A stretch of 47,784 nucleotides of DNA. It comes from B2-G16 sp964528085. Lineage in GTDB: Bacteria > Bipolaricaulota > Bipolaricaulia > UBA7950 > UBA9294. The stretch covers positions 1 to 47,784 of the forward strand of contig CAZGRE010000007.1 in the NCBI GenBank assembly GCA_964528085.1. Reading direction: 5' to 3'. Shown piece after piece: positions 24,941 through 33,455 of the stretch. The notes beneath the pieces are model-generated. The model was not told the origin of the DNA. It did not search any database and saw only the letters and a program-made list of their open reading frames with translations. How positions within the stretch are numbered: position 1 is the stretch's first letter; the number at the start of each line of letters is the position of its first letter. The translations under genes were made by a program, and so were the position numbers.

Positions 24941-26176
24941 TTACCCCCGGAAGAATCGGTTCAACCACTCGAACAGCTTCCCGATGATCGAGGAGCGCTT
25001 CGATTCGGAGAATTCGGGCTTCTTGAAGTCCTTCGTCTCGACCGCATAGCGGAGCAGGCCGATCGACGTGGCGTAGATCGGAGACTCGACGATGTCGCGG
25101 AGCCCGTGTATCCCCTGCGGCATCTTCCCCCGCCTGACCGGGATGTCGTAACGCTGAGCGGCGAACTCGGCGAGCCCGGTGAGGAGGGACGTACCACCGG
25201 TGAGGACGAGCCCTGCCGGTACGAGGTCGCGGTAGCCGGCGTCCTCGACCTCCTGCATCGCGAGGTCGAGGAGCTCCTCCACGCGCGGCTCGATGATCTT
25301 GGCGAGCTTCTTCTTGGAGACGAGCTTCTTCTCGTCCCCGCCGATCGTCGCCACCTCGATCTTGTCGTCCTCGGAGACCGAGTCGACGAGCGCCGTACCG
25401 TGCTGCTTCTTGACGAGCTCCGCCTCCTCGATCGGGGTCTGGAGCCCAACGGTGATGTCGTTCGTTATGTGCTCGCCGGCGATCGGGATCACCTTGGAGA
25501 ACCAGATATCCCCGCCGCGGAAGACGGAGATGTCGGTCGTCCCTCCGCCGATGTCCATCAATATCACCCCGAGCTCCTTCTCCGCCGAGGAGAGGACGGC
25601 CATCGAGGAGGCGAGGGGCTCGAGGACGATCTGACGGATCCTGATCCCGAGGCTCTCGACGCAGCGGACGAGGTTGTGCACAGCGGTGATCGCGCCGGTG
25701 ACGATGTGCACGTCGACCTCGAGGCGCGTCCCAGTCATCCCGACCGGATCGGTTATCCCATCCTGGCCGTCGACGATGTACTGCCGCGGGATGACGTGGA
25801 TCATCTCGCTCTCCGGCGGGATCTGGATCGCCTGCGCCGTCTCCACGACGCGCCGGACGTCGTCCTCGGTGATAATCCGATCCGGCCGGTTGATCGAGAC
25901 CGTCCCGCTGTTGTTGATCGAGGTTATGTGCTTCCCGGCGATCCCGACGTATACGGAATCGACCTTCACGTCCGCCATGTTCTCCGCTTCCTCGATGGCC
26001 TTCCTGATCGAGTCGACCGTACGGCCGATGTCGACGACGACACCCTTCTCCAAGCCGTGCGAGTCGGCCCTCCCCATCCCGATGATCTCGATCATCCCGT
26101 CGGATACGTTCCCGACGAGGGCGACCACCTTCGTCGTCCCCACATCGAGCCCAACGACAATCCTCTCTTTTCTCAT
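24941..26176 (-). CDS. ftsA: Cell division protein FtsA
   Basis: Actin-like ATPase that tethers FtsZ to the membrane. 411 residues. The phosphate loops are GLDVGTTKVVALVG (N-terminus) and DIGGGTTDISV, and the adenosine motif is VLTGGTSLLTGL. The SHS2/1C subdomain (about 85-160) is present. The C-terminal SIIGKLFEWLNRFFRG is an amphipathic membrane-targeting helix. Twelve bases separate it from ftsQ, and three from ftsZ. Confidence 0.97.
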   Translation of the reverse strand: MRKERIVVGLDVGTTKVVALVGNVSDGMIEIIGMGRADSHGLEKGVVVDIGRTVDSIRKAIEEAENMADVKVDSVYVGIAGKHITSINNSGTVSINRPDRIITEDDVRRVVETAQAIQIPPESEMIHVIPRQYIVDGQDGITDPVGMTGTRLEVDVHIVTGAITAVHNLVRCVESLGIRIRQIVLEPLASSMAVLSSAEKELGVILMDIGGGTTDISVFRGGDIWFSKVIPIAGEHITNDITVGLQTPIEEAELVKKQHGTALVDSVSEDDKIEVATIGGDEKKLVSKKKLAKIIEPRVEELLDLAMQEVEDAGYRDLVPAGLVLTGGTSLLTGLAEFAAQRYDIPVRRGKMPQGIHGLRDIVESPIYATSIGLLRYAVETKDFKKPEFSESKRSSIIGKLFEWLNRFFRG

Positions 26177-26188
26177 CTGTTCACCGCC

Positions 26189-26914
26189 TTACCGGCGCAC
26201 AAGCGTCGCCTCCCCCTTAAACCTTAGGTCGATTGATTTATAGCTTCCGATCTCGATCGTCCGGCAGAGGGCCGCGAGCTCCTTCAGACGCGCCGATACC
26301 CCGCTCAGTCCCCCGAGCAATATCCTCGGCCCATCTGTATGAAGGACGATCGAAGTCGGATCGGATACATCGATCCTGCGGATCTCCAGGCCGCGAAGGC
26401 CTGCGTCGAAGACAAGGGCGTTGATGAGGTCCCCCACCCGGGGATCGAGGAGGTATCCCCCCGGCTCCTCGCCGGAGACCGCGGGGCCGACGAGTTCGGG
26501 CAATCCCTCCTCCCCGACCTCACCCGCCTCCACGATCACTCCCCCTTCGCCGATCGTTAGAACCCTTCCGGAGGGGAGGGAGATCGTAGCGACGGGGGCG
26601 CGTTCCTCGACGCAGATCGATATCCGGTGCGGATATACGCGCTTGACCCTGGTCGACTTAACCCACGGGAGGGAACTCACGTCCCTTGAGACATGCCGAA
26701 GCGAGATCACTAGAAGCGAGGTGCCCGCCTGCAGGCGAGCCGCCTCCGCAACCTCGGCCGCGGAGGTGTGATCATTCCCGGAGACGACGATCTCCCGCAG
26801 ATCAAAGAGGCGTAGCCCCGGCGTATACAGCGAAATGACAGCAGCAGTTATAAGAACCCCCCCTATAATGACCCCCCAGAAAACAGCTTGGTGCCTGGAT
26901 TTCCCCTCCTTCAC
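26189..26914 (-). CDS. ftsQ: Cell division protein FtsQ/DivIB
   Basis: Bitopic membrane protein of the divisome, 241 residues. A short basic cytoplasmic N-terminus (KEGKSRHQ) leads to one membrane segment (about 11-28). The POTRA domain begins at LFDLREIVVSGNDHTSAAEV and continues through SLPWVKSTRVKRVYPHRISICVEE, the most conserved FtsQ stretch. The GTG start at 26914 has a GAGG site about ten bases before it. A near-consensus promoter stands directly upstream at 26957-26985. Confidence 0.92.
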   Translation of the reverse strand: MKEGKSRHQAVFWGVIIGGVLITAAVISLYTPGLRLFDLREIVVSGNDHTSAAEVAEAARLQAGTSLLVISLRHVSRDVSSLPWVKSTRVKRVYPHRISICVEERAPVATISLPSGRVLTIGEGGVIVEAGEVGEEGLPELVGPAVSGEEPGGYLLDPRVGDLINALVFDAGLRGLEIRRIDVSDPTSIVLHTDGPRILLGGLSGVSARLKELAALCRTIEIGSYKSIDLRFKGEATLVRR

Positions 26915-26956
26915 CCGTCAATGACCTCACTCCAGATCGAGCGAAATGCGAGTTCT

Positions 26957-26985
26957 GTTATACACCTTTTAGCAGGGAATGTCAA
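26957..26985 (-). promoter_or_regulatory. Strong sigma70-type promoter for ftsQ-ftsA-ftsZ
   Basis: On the minus strand a perfect TTGACA (26985-26980), a 17-base spacer and TATAAC (26962-26957, five of six) lie 42 bases before the ftsQ start. The 179-base spacer 26915-27093 also holds an imperfect palindrome, GATAACCCGGTTTATC, at 27033-27048, a possible regulator site. Confidence 0.75.
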
Positions 26986-27093
26986 TTGACTTGCACATCT
27001 CAGCCCCATCCGTCCCCTCGATTTCACAACAAGATAACCCGGTTTATCGAACAGACTAACGCTTATTAACTAAACCAATTGAATCGATTCGAG

Positions 27094-28476
27094 CTACGCT
27101 GCAATCCGGAACCGGCCTTCCTTCAAAAATGCGGACATCCCTTCGGTCACCGTCCAGATATCGCCGGCCCCGAAGCTGATGATGAAGTCCCCGGCCCGGA
27201 TCCGATCCATCAAGAACGAGAAGACGCTCTGTTTGTCGGGGATGGAGCGGACGTCGACACCGGCCCGCTCGGCGATCGCCCGGACGATAAGATCCGAGCT
27301 CACTCCTGGGATCGGCCGCTCCCCGGCCGGATAGATCCCCGTCACGAGAGCGAGGTCGGCGTCGGAGAAGGCGCTACCGAACTCCTCCCCGAGGTCCCGC
27401 GTCCGGGTGTAGCGGTGCGGCTGGAAGATCGCGATGATCCTCCGACCTGGCCAACCGGTCCTGATCGCCCGCAGGGTCGCAGCGACCTCCTCGGGGAGAT
27501 GGGCGTAGTCATCGACGACGGTGACCCCGTTCTCCTCCATCAGTTGGAACCGCCTGTGCGGGAGGGTGAACCGAGCGAGGGAACGCGCCGCCTCCCTCAG
27601 ATCAACCCCGGCGAGGGAGGCGGCCCCCAACGCGCAGAGGGCGTTGCGGACGTTGTGCTCCCCGGGCGCCGGGAGGAAGACGCGGGCGACGAACGACCCT
27701 GCGTGGATCAGGTCGAAGCTCGTGGTGAACCGGTCGTATAAGATCCCCTCGGCCCGAAGCTCGGCCGGAGAGTCTATCCCGACGGTGAGGGCGTCCTCGT
27801 GCGAAGCGGCCCAGCGGCGCATGTTCTCCCGATCGACGTCGAGTACGACGCGGTCGGCCTGGGAGATGTACCGCTGGAAGGCGCTCTCGATCGAGGAGAG
27901 GCTCCCGTACGTGGTGAGGTGATCCTTCCCGACGTTCGTCACGACGGCGATCGTCGGGCTCATCCCGACGAACAGCCCGTCGCTCTCGTCGACCTCGGCG
28001 ACGAACCATTCCCCTCCCCCGAGGCGCGCCCTCCCACCGAGGACGGAGGAGGGGGCACCGATGAGGAAGCCCGGGTCCCGGCCTGTCCCTTTAAGGATCG
28101 TCGCGATCATCGTCGCGGTCGTCGTCTTCCCGTGCGTCCCAGCTACCCCGATGCTCTTGTAGCGTTCCATCACCCAGTTTAAGGCGTGCAACCGGAAGAT
28201 GACCGGGATCTCCATCCTCCGCGCTGCGCGGATCTCCACGTTGTCCAAAGAGACGGCGGAGGAGACGATCACCCCGTCCAAGGGAGGCCTGACGTGGCTC
28301 GGATCGTGGCCGAGGTGGATCGCCGCCCCGGCACGGCGGAGATACTCGATCTCGGGATTCTCCTTCAAGTCGGAGCCTGAGACCGACAGGCCCTGTTCGA
28401 GAAAGACCGAAGCGAGCCCGCTCATCCCCGCCCCGCCGATCCCGACGAAGTGGTACCGCTTATCAGTCCCAATCAA
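27094..28476 (-). CDS. murC: UDP-N-acetylmuramate--L-alanine ligase
   Basis: Adds L-alanine to UDP-MurNAc, the first ligase step of peptidoglycan peptide synthesis. 460 residues. N-terminal UDP-MurNAc domain: HFVGIGGAGMSGLASVFL. ATP loop: GVAGTHGKTTTATMIA. Central EVDESDG and TNVGKDHL. The third domain has DDYAHLPEEVAATLRAI, where most MurC enzymes have two histidines (AHHP or GHHP); the second is Leu here. Then FQPHRYTRTRDL and GAGDIW. The start is TTG at 28476, overlapping the murG stop (TTGA), so translation depends on murG. It is the last gene of the envelope run before the separate ftsQ promoter. Confidence 0.96.
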   Translation of the reverse strand: MIGTDKRYHFVGIGGAGMSGLASVFLEQGLSVSGSDLKENPEIEYLRRAGAAIHLGHDPSHVRPPLDGVIVSSAVSLDNVEIRAARRMEIPVIFRLHALNWVMERYKSIGVAGTHGKTTTATMIATILKGTGRDPGFLIGAPSSVLGGRARLGGGEWFVAEVDESDGLFVGMSPTIAVVTNVGKDHLTTYGSLSSIESAFQRYISQADRVVLDVDRENMRRWAASHEDALTVGIDSPAELRAEGILYDRFTTSFDLIHAGSFVARVFLPAPGEHNVRNALCALGAASLAGVDLREAARSLARFTLPHRRFQLMEENGVTVVDDYAHLPEEVAATLRAIRTGWPGRRIIAIFQPHRYTRTRDLGEEFGSAFSDADLALVTGIYPAGERPIPGVSSDLIVRAIAERAGVDVRSIPDKQSVFSFLMDRIRAGDFIISFGAGDIWTVTEGMSAFLKEGRFRIAA

Positions 28477-29594
28477 GCCCCTGCCCCCCTCATCTGAAAC
28501 CTGATCTCGCCCATGATCAGCGCGTCGGCGTCCCGCCGGCCGCTCCTGCGCGCGTTCCGCGCAAGGCGGGCGAGCGCCGCATCGTCGCTCACCAGACGGC
28601 GAATCAGGTCTACCAATCCCCCGTCGACGATAGCATCTTCATCGGCCACCGTGCAACCCTCCTCAGCCTGGAGGAGGCGCGCGTTCTCCCACTGATGCCC
28701 GTCGGCCGCCCCTCCCCATGGGACGAGGATCGCCGGCTTCCCGCACGCCGCGATCTCGGCTATCGTCGTCGCCCCAGCGCGGGCGACGACGAGATCGGCG
28801 ATGGCGAACGCCTCGCCCATCCGCTCGATATACCGGCGTACGACGATGTTTTGTATCCCGACCCGGTCGAGCTCACAGCGGATCGGATCCTCGTCGGTCG
28901 CCCCTCCAAGGACGAGGAGGACCTGCATCCGATCCCCGAGCTCCTCCTTCGCCCGGAGGATCCCATCGACGAGCCGGGCCGATCCGAGCGAACCGCCGAA
29001 GACGAGGACCGTCCGGCGGTTCGGATCGAGGCCGAACCTGCGATAGACATCCTCCGTCCTCCTCGCCCGGAAGAACTCCGCCCGGACCGGGGTCCCGGTG
29101 ACGACGACCCGCCTCGCCCGAGGAAAGTCGGACCGCGTCCTCTGAAAGGAGACGAGGACCGCGTCGACGAACCGGGAGAGGATCCGATTCGCAAGGCCGG
29201 GTACCGCGTTCTGCTCGTGGATCAACGTGCGGATCGGGAGGAGCCTCCCCAGAACGGCCCCGAGGAAGACCGGTGCAAATGAGCTGTAGCTACCCATCCC
29301 GATCACGATCCGGGGGCGGAATCTGACGTATATCACAAGTGCCTCGAGGAATCCGAGGAGGAGCTGGAGAAAGGCGGAGACGTTCCCCAGCCATCCTCCC
29401 CTGACAAGCCCCCTCCCATGGATGGGGAAGAAGCGGACGTAGGGGTAGGAGGGGAGGAGGCGGGCCTCGATTCCACGCCGCGTCCCGGCGTAGGCGATCC
29501 TCACCGTCGGATCCTCCCGCCGGAGCCGCTCGATCAGGGCGAGGGCGGGGTAGAAATGCCCTCCCGTCCCTCCGCCGGCGATCAGGACCCTCAT
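28473..29594 (-). CDS. murG: UDP-N-acetylglucosamine--lipid I GlcNAc transferase
   Basis: Makes lipid II at the inner face of the membrane. 373 residues, GT-B fold. The first glycine loop is LIAGGGTGGHFYPALAL, the second is IGMGSYSSFAPV, and the third is VFGGSLGSARLV. The UDP-GlcNAc site reads ARAGATTIAEIAACGKPAILVP and then GHQWENA (family: DHQ..NA). Overlaps ftsW by ATGA and murC by TTGA. Confidence 0.97.
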   Translation of the reverse strand: MRVLIAGGGTGGHFYPALALIERLRREDPTVRIAYAGTRRGIEARLLPSYPYVRFFPIHGRGLVRGGWLGNVSAFLQLLLGFLEALVIYVRFRPRIVIGMGSYSSFAPVFLGAVLGRLLPIRTLIHEQNAVPGLANRILSRFVDAVLVSFQRTRSDFPRARRVVVTGTPVRAEFFRARRTEDVYRRFGLDPNRRTVLVFGGSLGSARLVDGILRAKEELGDRMQVLLVLGGATDEDPIRCELDRVGIQNIVVRRYIERMGEAFAIADLVVARAGATTIAEIAACGKPAILVPWGGAADGHQWENARLLQAEEGCTVADEDAIVDGGLVDLIRRLVSDDAALARLARNARRSGRRDADALIMGEIRFQMRGAGA

Positions 29595-30673
29595 CGCCTC
29601 ACCCCTTGGCGTGAGACGTTGAGGAGGACCCCGATCATGGCGAGGGTGACGAGGAGGGATGAGCCGCCGTTGCTGAAGAACGGGAGCGTCAGACCGGTCA
29701 CCGGGAGGAGGCCGAGGGCGACACCGGCATTCAGGATGGTCTGAAACGCTATCGTGAATCCGATCCCGAGGGCGAGGAGCCGCCCGAGCCGATCCTCCGC
29801 CGTCTCGGCTATGACGAACGCGCGCCAGACGAGGAGGCCGATCAGCCCGAGAATCAGCACCGCACCGAAGAGACCGAGTTCCTCCGCCGCGACGGAGAAG
29901 ATGAAGTCGTTGTGCGCCTGCGGGAGGTAGAAGAGCTTCGCCCGCGAGGCGCCGAGCCCCCGGCCGAACAGGCCACCGGAGCCGACGGCGATCAACGATT
30001 GGATCGTCTGATACCCGGATGATGTCCTGTAGGCGTGCGGATCGAGGAAGGAGATGATCCGGGCGAACCGGTAGGGGGCGAGCCGGATGGCGAGGAAGAG
30101 GAACGGGACGCTCCCAGCGACGATCAACGCCAGATGCTTGATCCTGGCGCCGGCGAGGAAGAGGAGGCCGACCGTCACTCCCCCGTAGACGAGGAGCATC
30201 CCGAGATCGGGCTGGTTGAGGACGACCGCCCCGATCAGCCCCAACACGACGATGAACGGGAGGATCCCCTCCGCGAACGAGCGGACCGCCTCCCCCTTCC
30301 TGGCGAGGGCGGAGGCGAGGTAGACGACGAGGGAGAACTTGAGAAACTCCGTCGGCTGGATCGCAAACGAGCCGATGTAGAGCCAGCGCCCCTCCCCGAT
30401 CCCGAGCGGGAGGATCGTCAATACGGTGAGGGCAAACCCGGCGATGAACAGGGTATCGTTGACCCGGGCGAGGCGGTGATAGTCGAAGGCTGCGAAGAAT
30501 ACGAGGACGGCGAGGCCGGCCGCAGCGGCGATCAGCTGCTTCACAAGCATGTGCGCATCGCTTCCGTAATGACGGAGGGAGAACGGGGCGCTTGCGCTGT
30601 AGAGGATCAAAAGGCCGGAGAAAAGGAGGAAGAGCGTGATCGAAACCGCCTTTAGATCGAGTCGTCCGTCCAC
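29591..30673 (-). CDS. ftsW: SEDS-family peptidoglycan glycosyltransferase FtsW
   Basis: Polytopic inner-membrane polymerase of septal peptidoglycan, 360 residues and about ten membrane segments. Characteristic stretches are LYIGSFAIQPTEFLKFSLV, VVLNQPDLGM (with the conserved Asp), GYQTIQSLIAVGSGGLFGRG, PQAHNDFIFSVAAEELG and VTGLTLPFFSNGGSSLL. RodA and FtsW are hard to separate by sequence; the place between murD and murG argues for FtsW. The GTG start follows GAGGAGGG. A perfect hairpin CGTGCG-ATCC-CGCACG (30694-30709) lies just upstream in the 132-base gap to murD, a possible mRNA control element. Confidence 0.95.
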   Translation of the reverse strand: MDGRLDLKAVSITLFLLFSGLLILYSASAPFSLRHYGSDAHMLVKQLIAAAAGLAVLVFFAAFDYHRLARVNDTLFIAGFALTVLTILPLGIGEGRWLYIGSFAIQPTEFLKFSLVVYLASALARKGEAVRSFAEGILPFIVVLGLIGAVVLNQPDLGMLLVYGGVTVGLLFLAGARIKHLALIVAGSVPFLFLAIRLAPYRFARIISFLDPHAYRTSSGYQTIQSLIAVGSGGLFGRGLGASRAKLFYLPQAHNDFIFSVAAEELGLFGAVLILGLIGLLVWRAFVIAETAEDRLGRLLALGIGFTIAFQTILNAGVALGLLPVTGLTLPFFSNGGSSLLVTLAMIGVLLNVSRQGVRR

Positions 30674-30805
30674 GCCTTCTCCCTCCTCACCGCCGTGCGA
30701 TCCCGCACGACAACGGATACGTCAGATGTCCTGACAAAGGAAGGAACGGCGTTCTACAGGAGGGGCCTCTCGGTCATTAGAAAGAGGGACAACCGTCCCA
30801 CGGGA

Positions 30806-32143
30806 TCACCCCGGGTTCCCTTCCCCCGCCATCCGGGAGAAGCCAGGGAGCCCTTCCACATAGCGGGTGAATACATCCCCCCGCTCGGCGAAATCCCTGA
30901 ACCTGTCGAAGCTCGAGCACGCAGGTGAGAAGAGGAGGGTATCCCCCGGCCGGGCGGCGTAGACCCCGATCGAGATACCCCGTTCGAGGTCGGCCGCCCG
31001 ATCGATCTCGACCCCGGCGCGGGAGAAGATCGAGGAAAGCTCGTCCGCCGCCTCGCCGTAGGCGACGACCCTCCGGACACGATGAGCCTTCACCTCACGG
31101 GCGAGGGCATCGTAACCAGCCCCCTTCGAGCGGCCGCCGATGAGGAGGACGACGGGGCCGTCGACGGCGCGGAGGGCGGCGATCGCCGCTGCTGGGTTCG
31201 TCGACTTCGAATCGTCGATCACCCGGACCCCGCCCACCTCACCTATCACCTCGAGGCGGTGAGGGAGGGAGACGGCGCTCCTGACCGCATCCTCCAGGAT
31301 CGAGGCGGGATCGAGATCGGGGAGGAGGGCCCTGGCAGCGGAGATCGCCGCCCGGAGGTTCTCCCGATTGTGAGGGGGTAACGACTCAAGATAGGGGGGG
31401 AGGGTGAACCTTTCCCTGTCGAAGAATATGCGCCGCCCTTCCCCGCGGTCGAAAGCAGGAGCGAGATCGGATGGGAGGATAGCGGCGTCGGCAGGGGTCT
31501 GACGGCGGAAGATCCTCCCCTTGGCAGCGGCGTACGCATCCATCGTCCCGTGCCGGGAGAGGTGGTCGGGGGCGAGGTTTAACAGGATGGCCACCTGCGG
31601 ATGGAAATGGAGGCTCTGCTCGAGCTGGTAGCTGCTCACCTCGAGGACGACGGCGTCGGCCGATCCCGCCTGCTCGACGATCGATATCGCCGGGATACCG
31701 ATGTTTCCGGCGACGACCACATCCTTCCCAGCCGATTCGAGGATCGCCCCGATCAGGGTGGCGACCGTGCTCTTCCCGTTCGTCCCGGTGACCGCAACGA
31801 TCGGGGGATCGATCAGCGATCCGGCGAGGTCGATCTCGGAGACGACCGGAACCCCGCTCTTCCGCGCCTCATCGAGAGGCAGGATCCCGGGCGGGACGCC
31901 GGGGCTCAATACGAGAACGTCCGCATCAGCGAGGAAGGATGGGGTGTGCCCCCTCTCCTCGAATCGCACCCCGCGTTCGGCGAGCCAGCCCCGCTCAGAG
32001 GGGGTGAGGGATCGCGCCTCGCTTACGATCGGGGTGACCCCGCGGGAGAGGCTGAACTCGACGGCGGCCCTACCGGTCACGCCGAAGCCGATGATCCCGA
32101 GCCGCTCGACCCTCCGCCGCTCGAAGATGAGCCCCATCGTCAC
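30806..32143 (-). CDS. murD: UDP-N-acetylmuramoyl-L-alanine--D-glutamate ligase
   Basis: Adds D-glutamate in peptidoglycan precursor synthesis. 445 residues. Motifs: N-terminal Rossmann LGIIGFGVTGRAAVEF, LSPGVPPG, ATP loop AVTGTNGKSTVATLI, LEVSSYQLE, LNLAPDHLSRHGTMDAY, LPHRLEVIGEVGGVRVIDDS with KSTNPAA, and LLIGGRSKG. The GTG at 32143 overlaps the upstream stop (GTGA); an ATG two codons later would also work. Confidence 0.96.
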   Translation of the reverse strand: MTMGLIFERRRVERLGIIGFGVTGRAAVEFSLSRGVTPIVSEARSLTPSERGWLAERGVRFEERGHTPSFLADADVLVLSPGVPPGILPLDEARKSGVPVVSEIDLAGSLIDPPIVAVTGTNGKSTVATLIGAILESAGKDVVVAGNIGIPAISIVEQAGSADAVVLEVSSYQLEQSLHFHPQVAILLNLAPDHLSRHGTMDAYAAAKGRIFRRQTPADAAILPSDLAPAFDRGEGRRIFFDRERFTLPPYLESLPPHNRENLRAAISAARALLPDLDPASILEDAVRSAVSLPHRLEVIGEVGGVRVIDDSKSTNPAAAIAALRAVDGPVVLLIGGRSKGAGYDALAREVKAHRVRRVVAYGEAADELSSIFSRAGVEIDRAADLERGISIGVYAARPGDTLLFSPACSSFDRFRDFAERGDVFTRYVEGLPGFSRMAGEGNPG

Positions 32144-33012
32144 ACCCTCTCCTCGAGGATCAGCTCCGCTGGATCCCTCCGTGCGAGGATCTCCTCCGCC
32201 GTCGCCCCCTTGAGTGCCCGCCGCGGGACGAGGCCGACGATCTCGCTCTCCACGACCTTGACGCCGTAGCGCTCAGCCTCATCCCTGACGAAGGCGAACG
32301 CGCGCGGGATCGGGGTCGCATCGACGTCGGTCAGGTTCATCGATACCTGAACGAGCCCACGGCTTTTAAGATAGAACGGGAGGGCCCTGACGCCGGGGAG
32401 GCCCCCTCCTTTCTCGCGGATCGCGGAGGCGATCCTCCGTCCGATCTCCAAATCGTCCGTATCGAGGAGGACGTTGTAGGCGACGAGGGGATCCCGTGCC
32501 CCGACCGCGACCGCCCCTCCCCGCGGATGGAGACGGGAAGGGCCGAAGTCCGGGGTCCACCCCGGGGTGCCGATCCGCTCGGTGAGCCCGCGAAGCCCTC
32601 CCTTGCGGATCGCTGGGAGATCGCGGCCTGCGGGCGAGGCGGCCCCGTAGAGGTAGACCGGTATCCCATGGCGGTTTGCGATCTCAGATCCGGCGCGGCG
32701 GGCGATGAGGACGGCCTCGTCGAGGGTCGAGCCGGCGAGCGGGACGAACGGAACGACATCGAGGGAGCCGACCCTGGGATGAACCCCGCGATGACGGCGA
32801 ATATCGATCGCCTCGATCGCCGCCCCGGCGAGGGCGACGACCGCCTCGACCAGCCGGTCCGGCTCTCCCACGATCGTGAGTACGGAGCGGTTATGATCCG
32901 GATCGCTGTGGAGATCGAGCAGCCGGCAGCCGGACTCAACCACCGTCGAAGCGATCCTCTCTATCCTCTCTTTGGAGCGTCCCTCGCTTAGGTTCGGAAC
33001 CGCTTCGATCAC
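32140..33012 (-). CDS. ftcD: Glutamate formiminotransferase (FTCD N-terminal-type)
   Basis: Transfers the formimino group between formiminoglutamate and tetrahydrofolate, normally the end of histidine degradation or a source of one-carbon folates. 290 residues covering only the transferase part, without the cyclodeaminase domain. Motifs: AVPNLSEGR, DHNRSVLTIVG, the active-site stretch RRHRGVHPRVGSLDVVPFVP, IPVYLYG, TPGWTPDFGPSRLHPRGG and QVSMNLTDVDATPI. Both ends overlap neighbours (GTGA with fabZ, GTGA with murD), so it is embedded in the envelope operon, a surprising position for a folate or histidine enzyme. No hut genes are nearby. Confidence 0.92.
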   Translation of the reverse strand: MIEAVPNLSEGRSKERIERIASTVVESGCRLLDLHSDPDHNRSVLTIVGEPDRLVEAVVALAGAAIEAIDIRRHRGVHPRVGSLDVVPFVPLAGSTLDEAVLIARRAGSEIANRHGIPVYLYGAASPAGRDLPAIRKGGLRGLTERIGTPGWTPDFGPSRLHPRGGAVAVGARDPLVAYNVLLDTDDLEIGRRIASAIREKGGGLPGVRALPFYLKSRGLVQVSMNLTDVDATPIPRAFAFVRDEAERYGVKVVESEIVGLVPRRALKGATAEEILARRDPAELILEERV

Positions 33013-33443
33013 CGCGCAGAAGCCTTATCAGGTGGGATGAACAGGGAGATGAGGGCGAAGGCGACCGTCTCTCCGTCGACCGATGCCTCAACATTCGCCC
33101 GGAGGAGCCCGTTTTTGAACCGCTCGAGGCGCGCCTCGAGGCGGAGGCGATCACCCGGGATGACCTTCCGCCGGAAGCGCGCCTCCTCGACCCCGACGAG
33201 GTAGCCTCCACCCCTTCTCTCAAGGGAGAGGAACGCCGCCGCCTGCGCCATCGCCTCCAGGATCAACGTCCCGGGCATCACCGCCGGGAGCGGCTCGGGG
33301 AAGTGTCCCTGGAAGAACGGCTCGTCGATCGTCACGTTCTTGATCGCGACGATCCTTCCATCACCCTCCTCGATGATCCGGTCGATCATCAGGTAGGGGT
33401 AACGGAGCGGGAGGGCCTTCCTTATCCCCTCGATGTCGCGCAT
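33009..33443 (-). CDS. fabZ: 3-hydroxyacyl-ACP dehydratase FabZ
   Basis: Hot-dog-fold dehydratase of fatty acid elongation; in diderms often next to lpx and bam genes. 144 residues. YPYLMIDRI and the catalytic stretch QGHFPEPLPAVMPGTLILEA with His47 and Glu63. Usual FabZ proteins have GHFPxxPxMPG; here six residues instead of four separate GHFP from MPG, so His and Glu are 16 rather than 14 apart. EEARFRRKVIPGDRL is also typical. It follows the skp-like gene by 12 bases. Confidence 0.9.
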   Translation of the reverse strand: MRDIEGIRKALPLRYPYLMIDRIIEEGDGRIVAIKNVTIDEPFFQGHFPEPLPAVMPGTLILEAMAQAAAFLSLERRGGGYLVGVEEARFRRKVIPGDRLRLEARLERFKNGLLRANVEASVDGETVAFALISLFIPPDKASAR

Positions 33444-33455
33444 GGTGCGCCTAAC

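Noticed and set aside
24365..26227. 620-codon open frame antisense to ftsZ and ftsA
   Set aside because: The opposite strand carries complete, motif-rich ftsZ and ftsA; the antisense frame has low-complexity charged sequence only.
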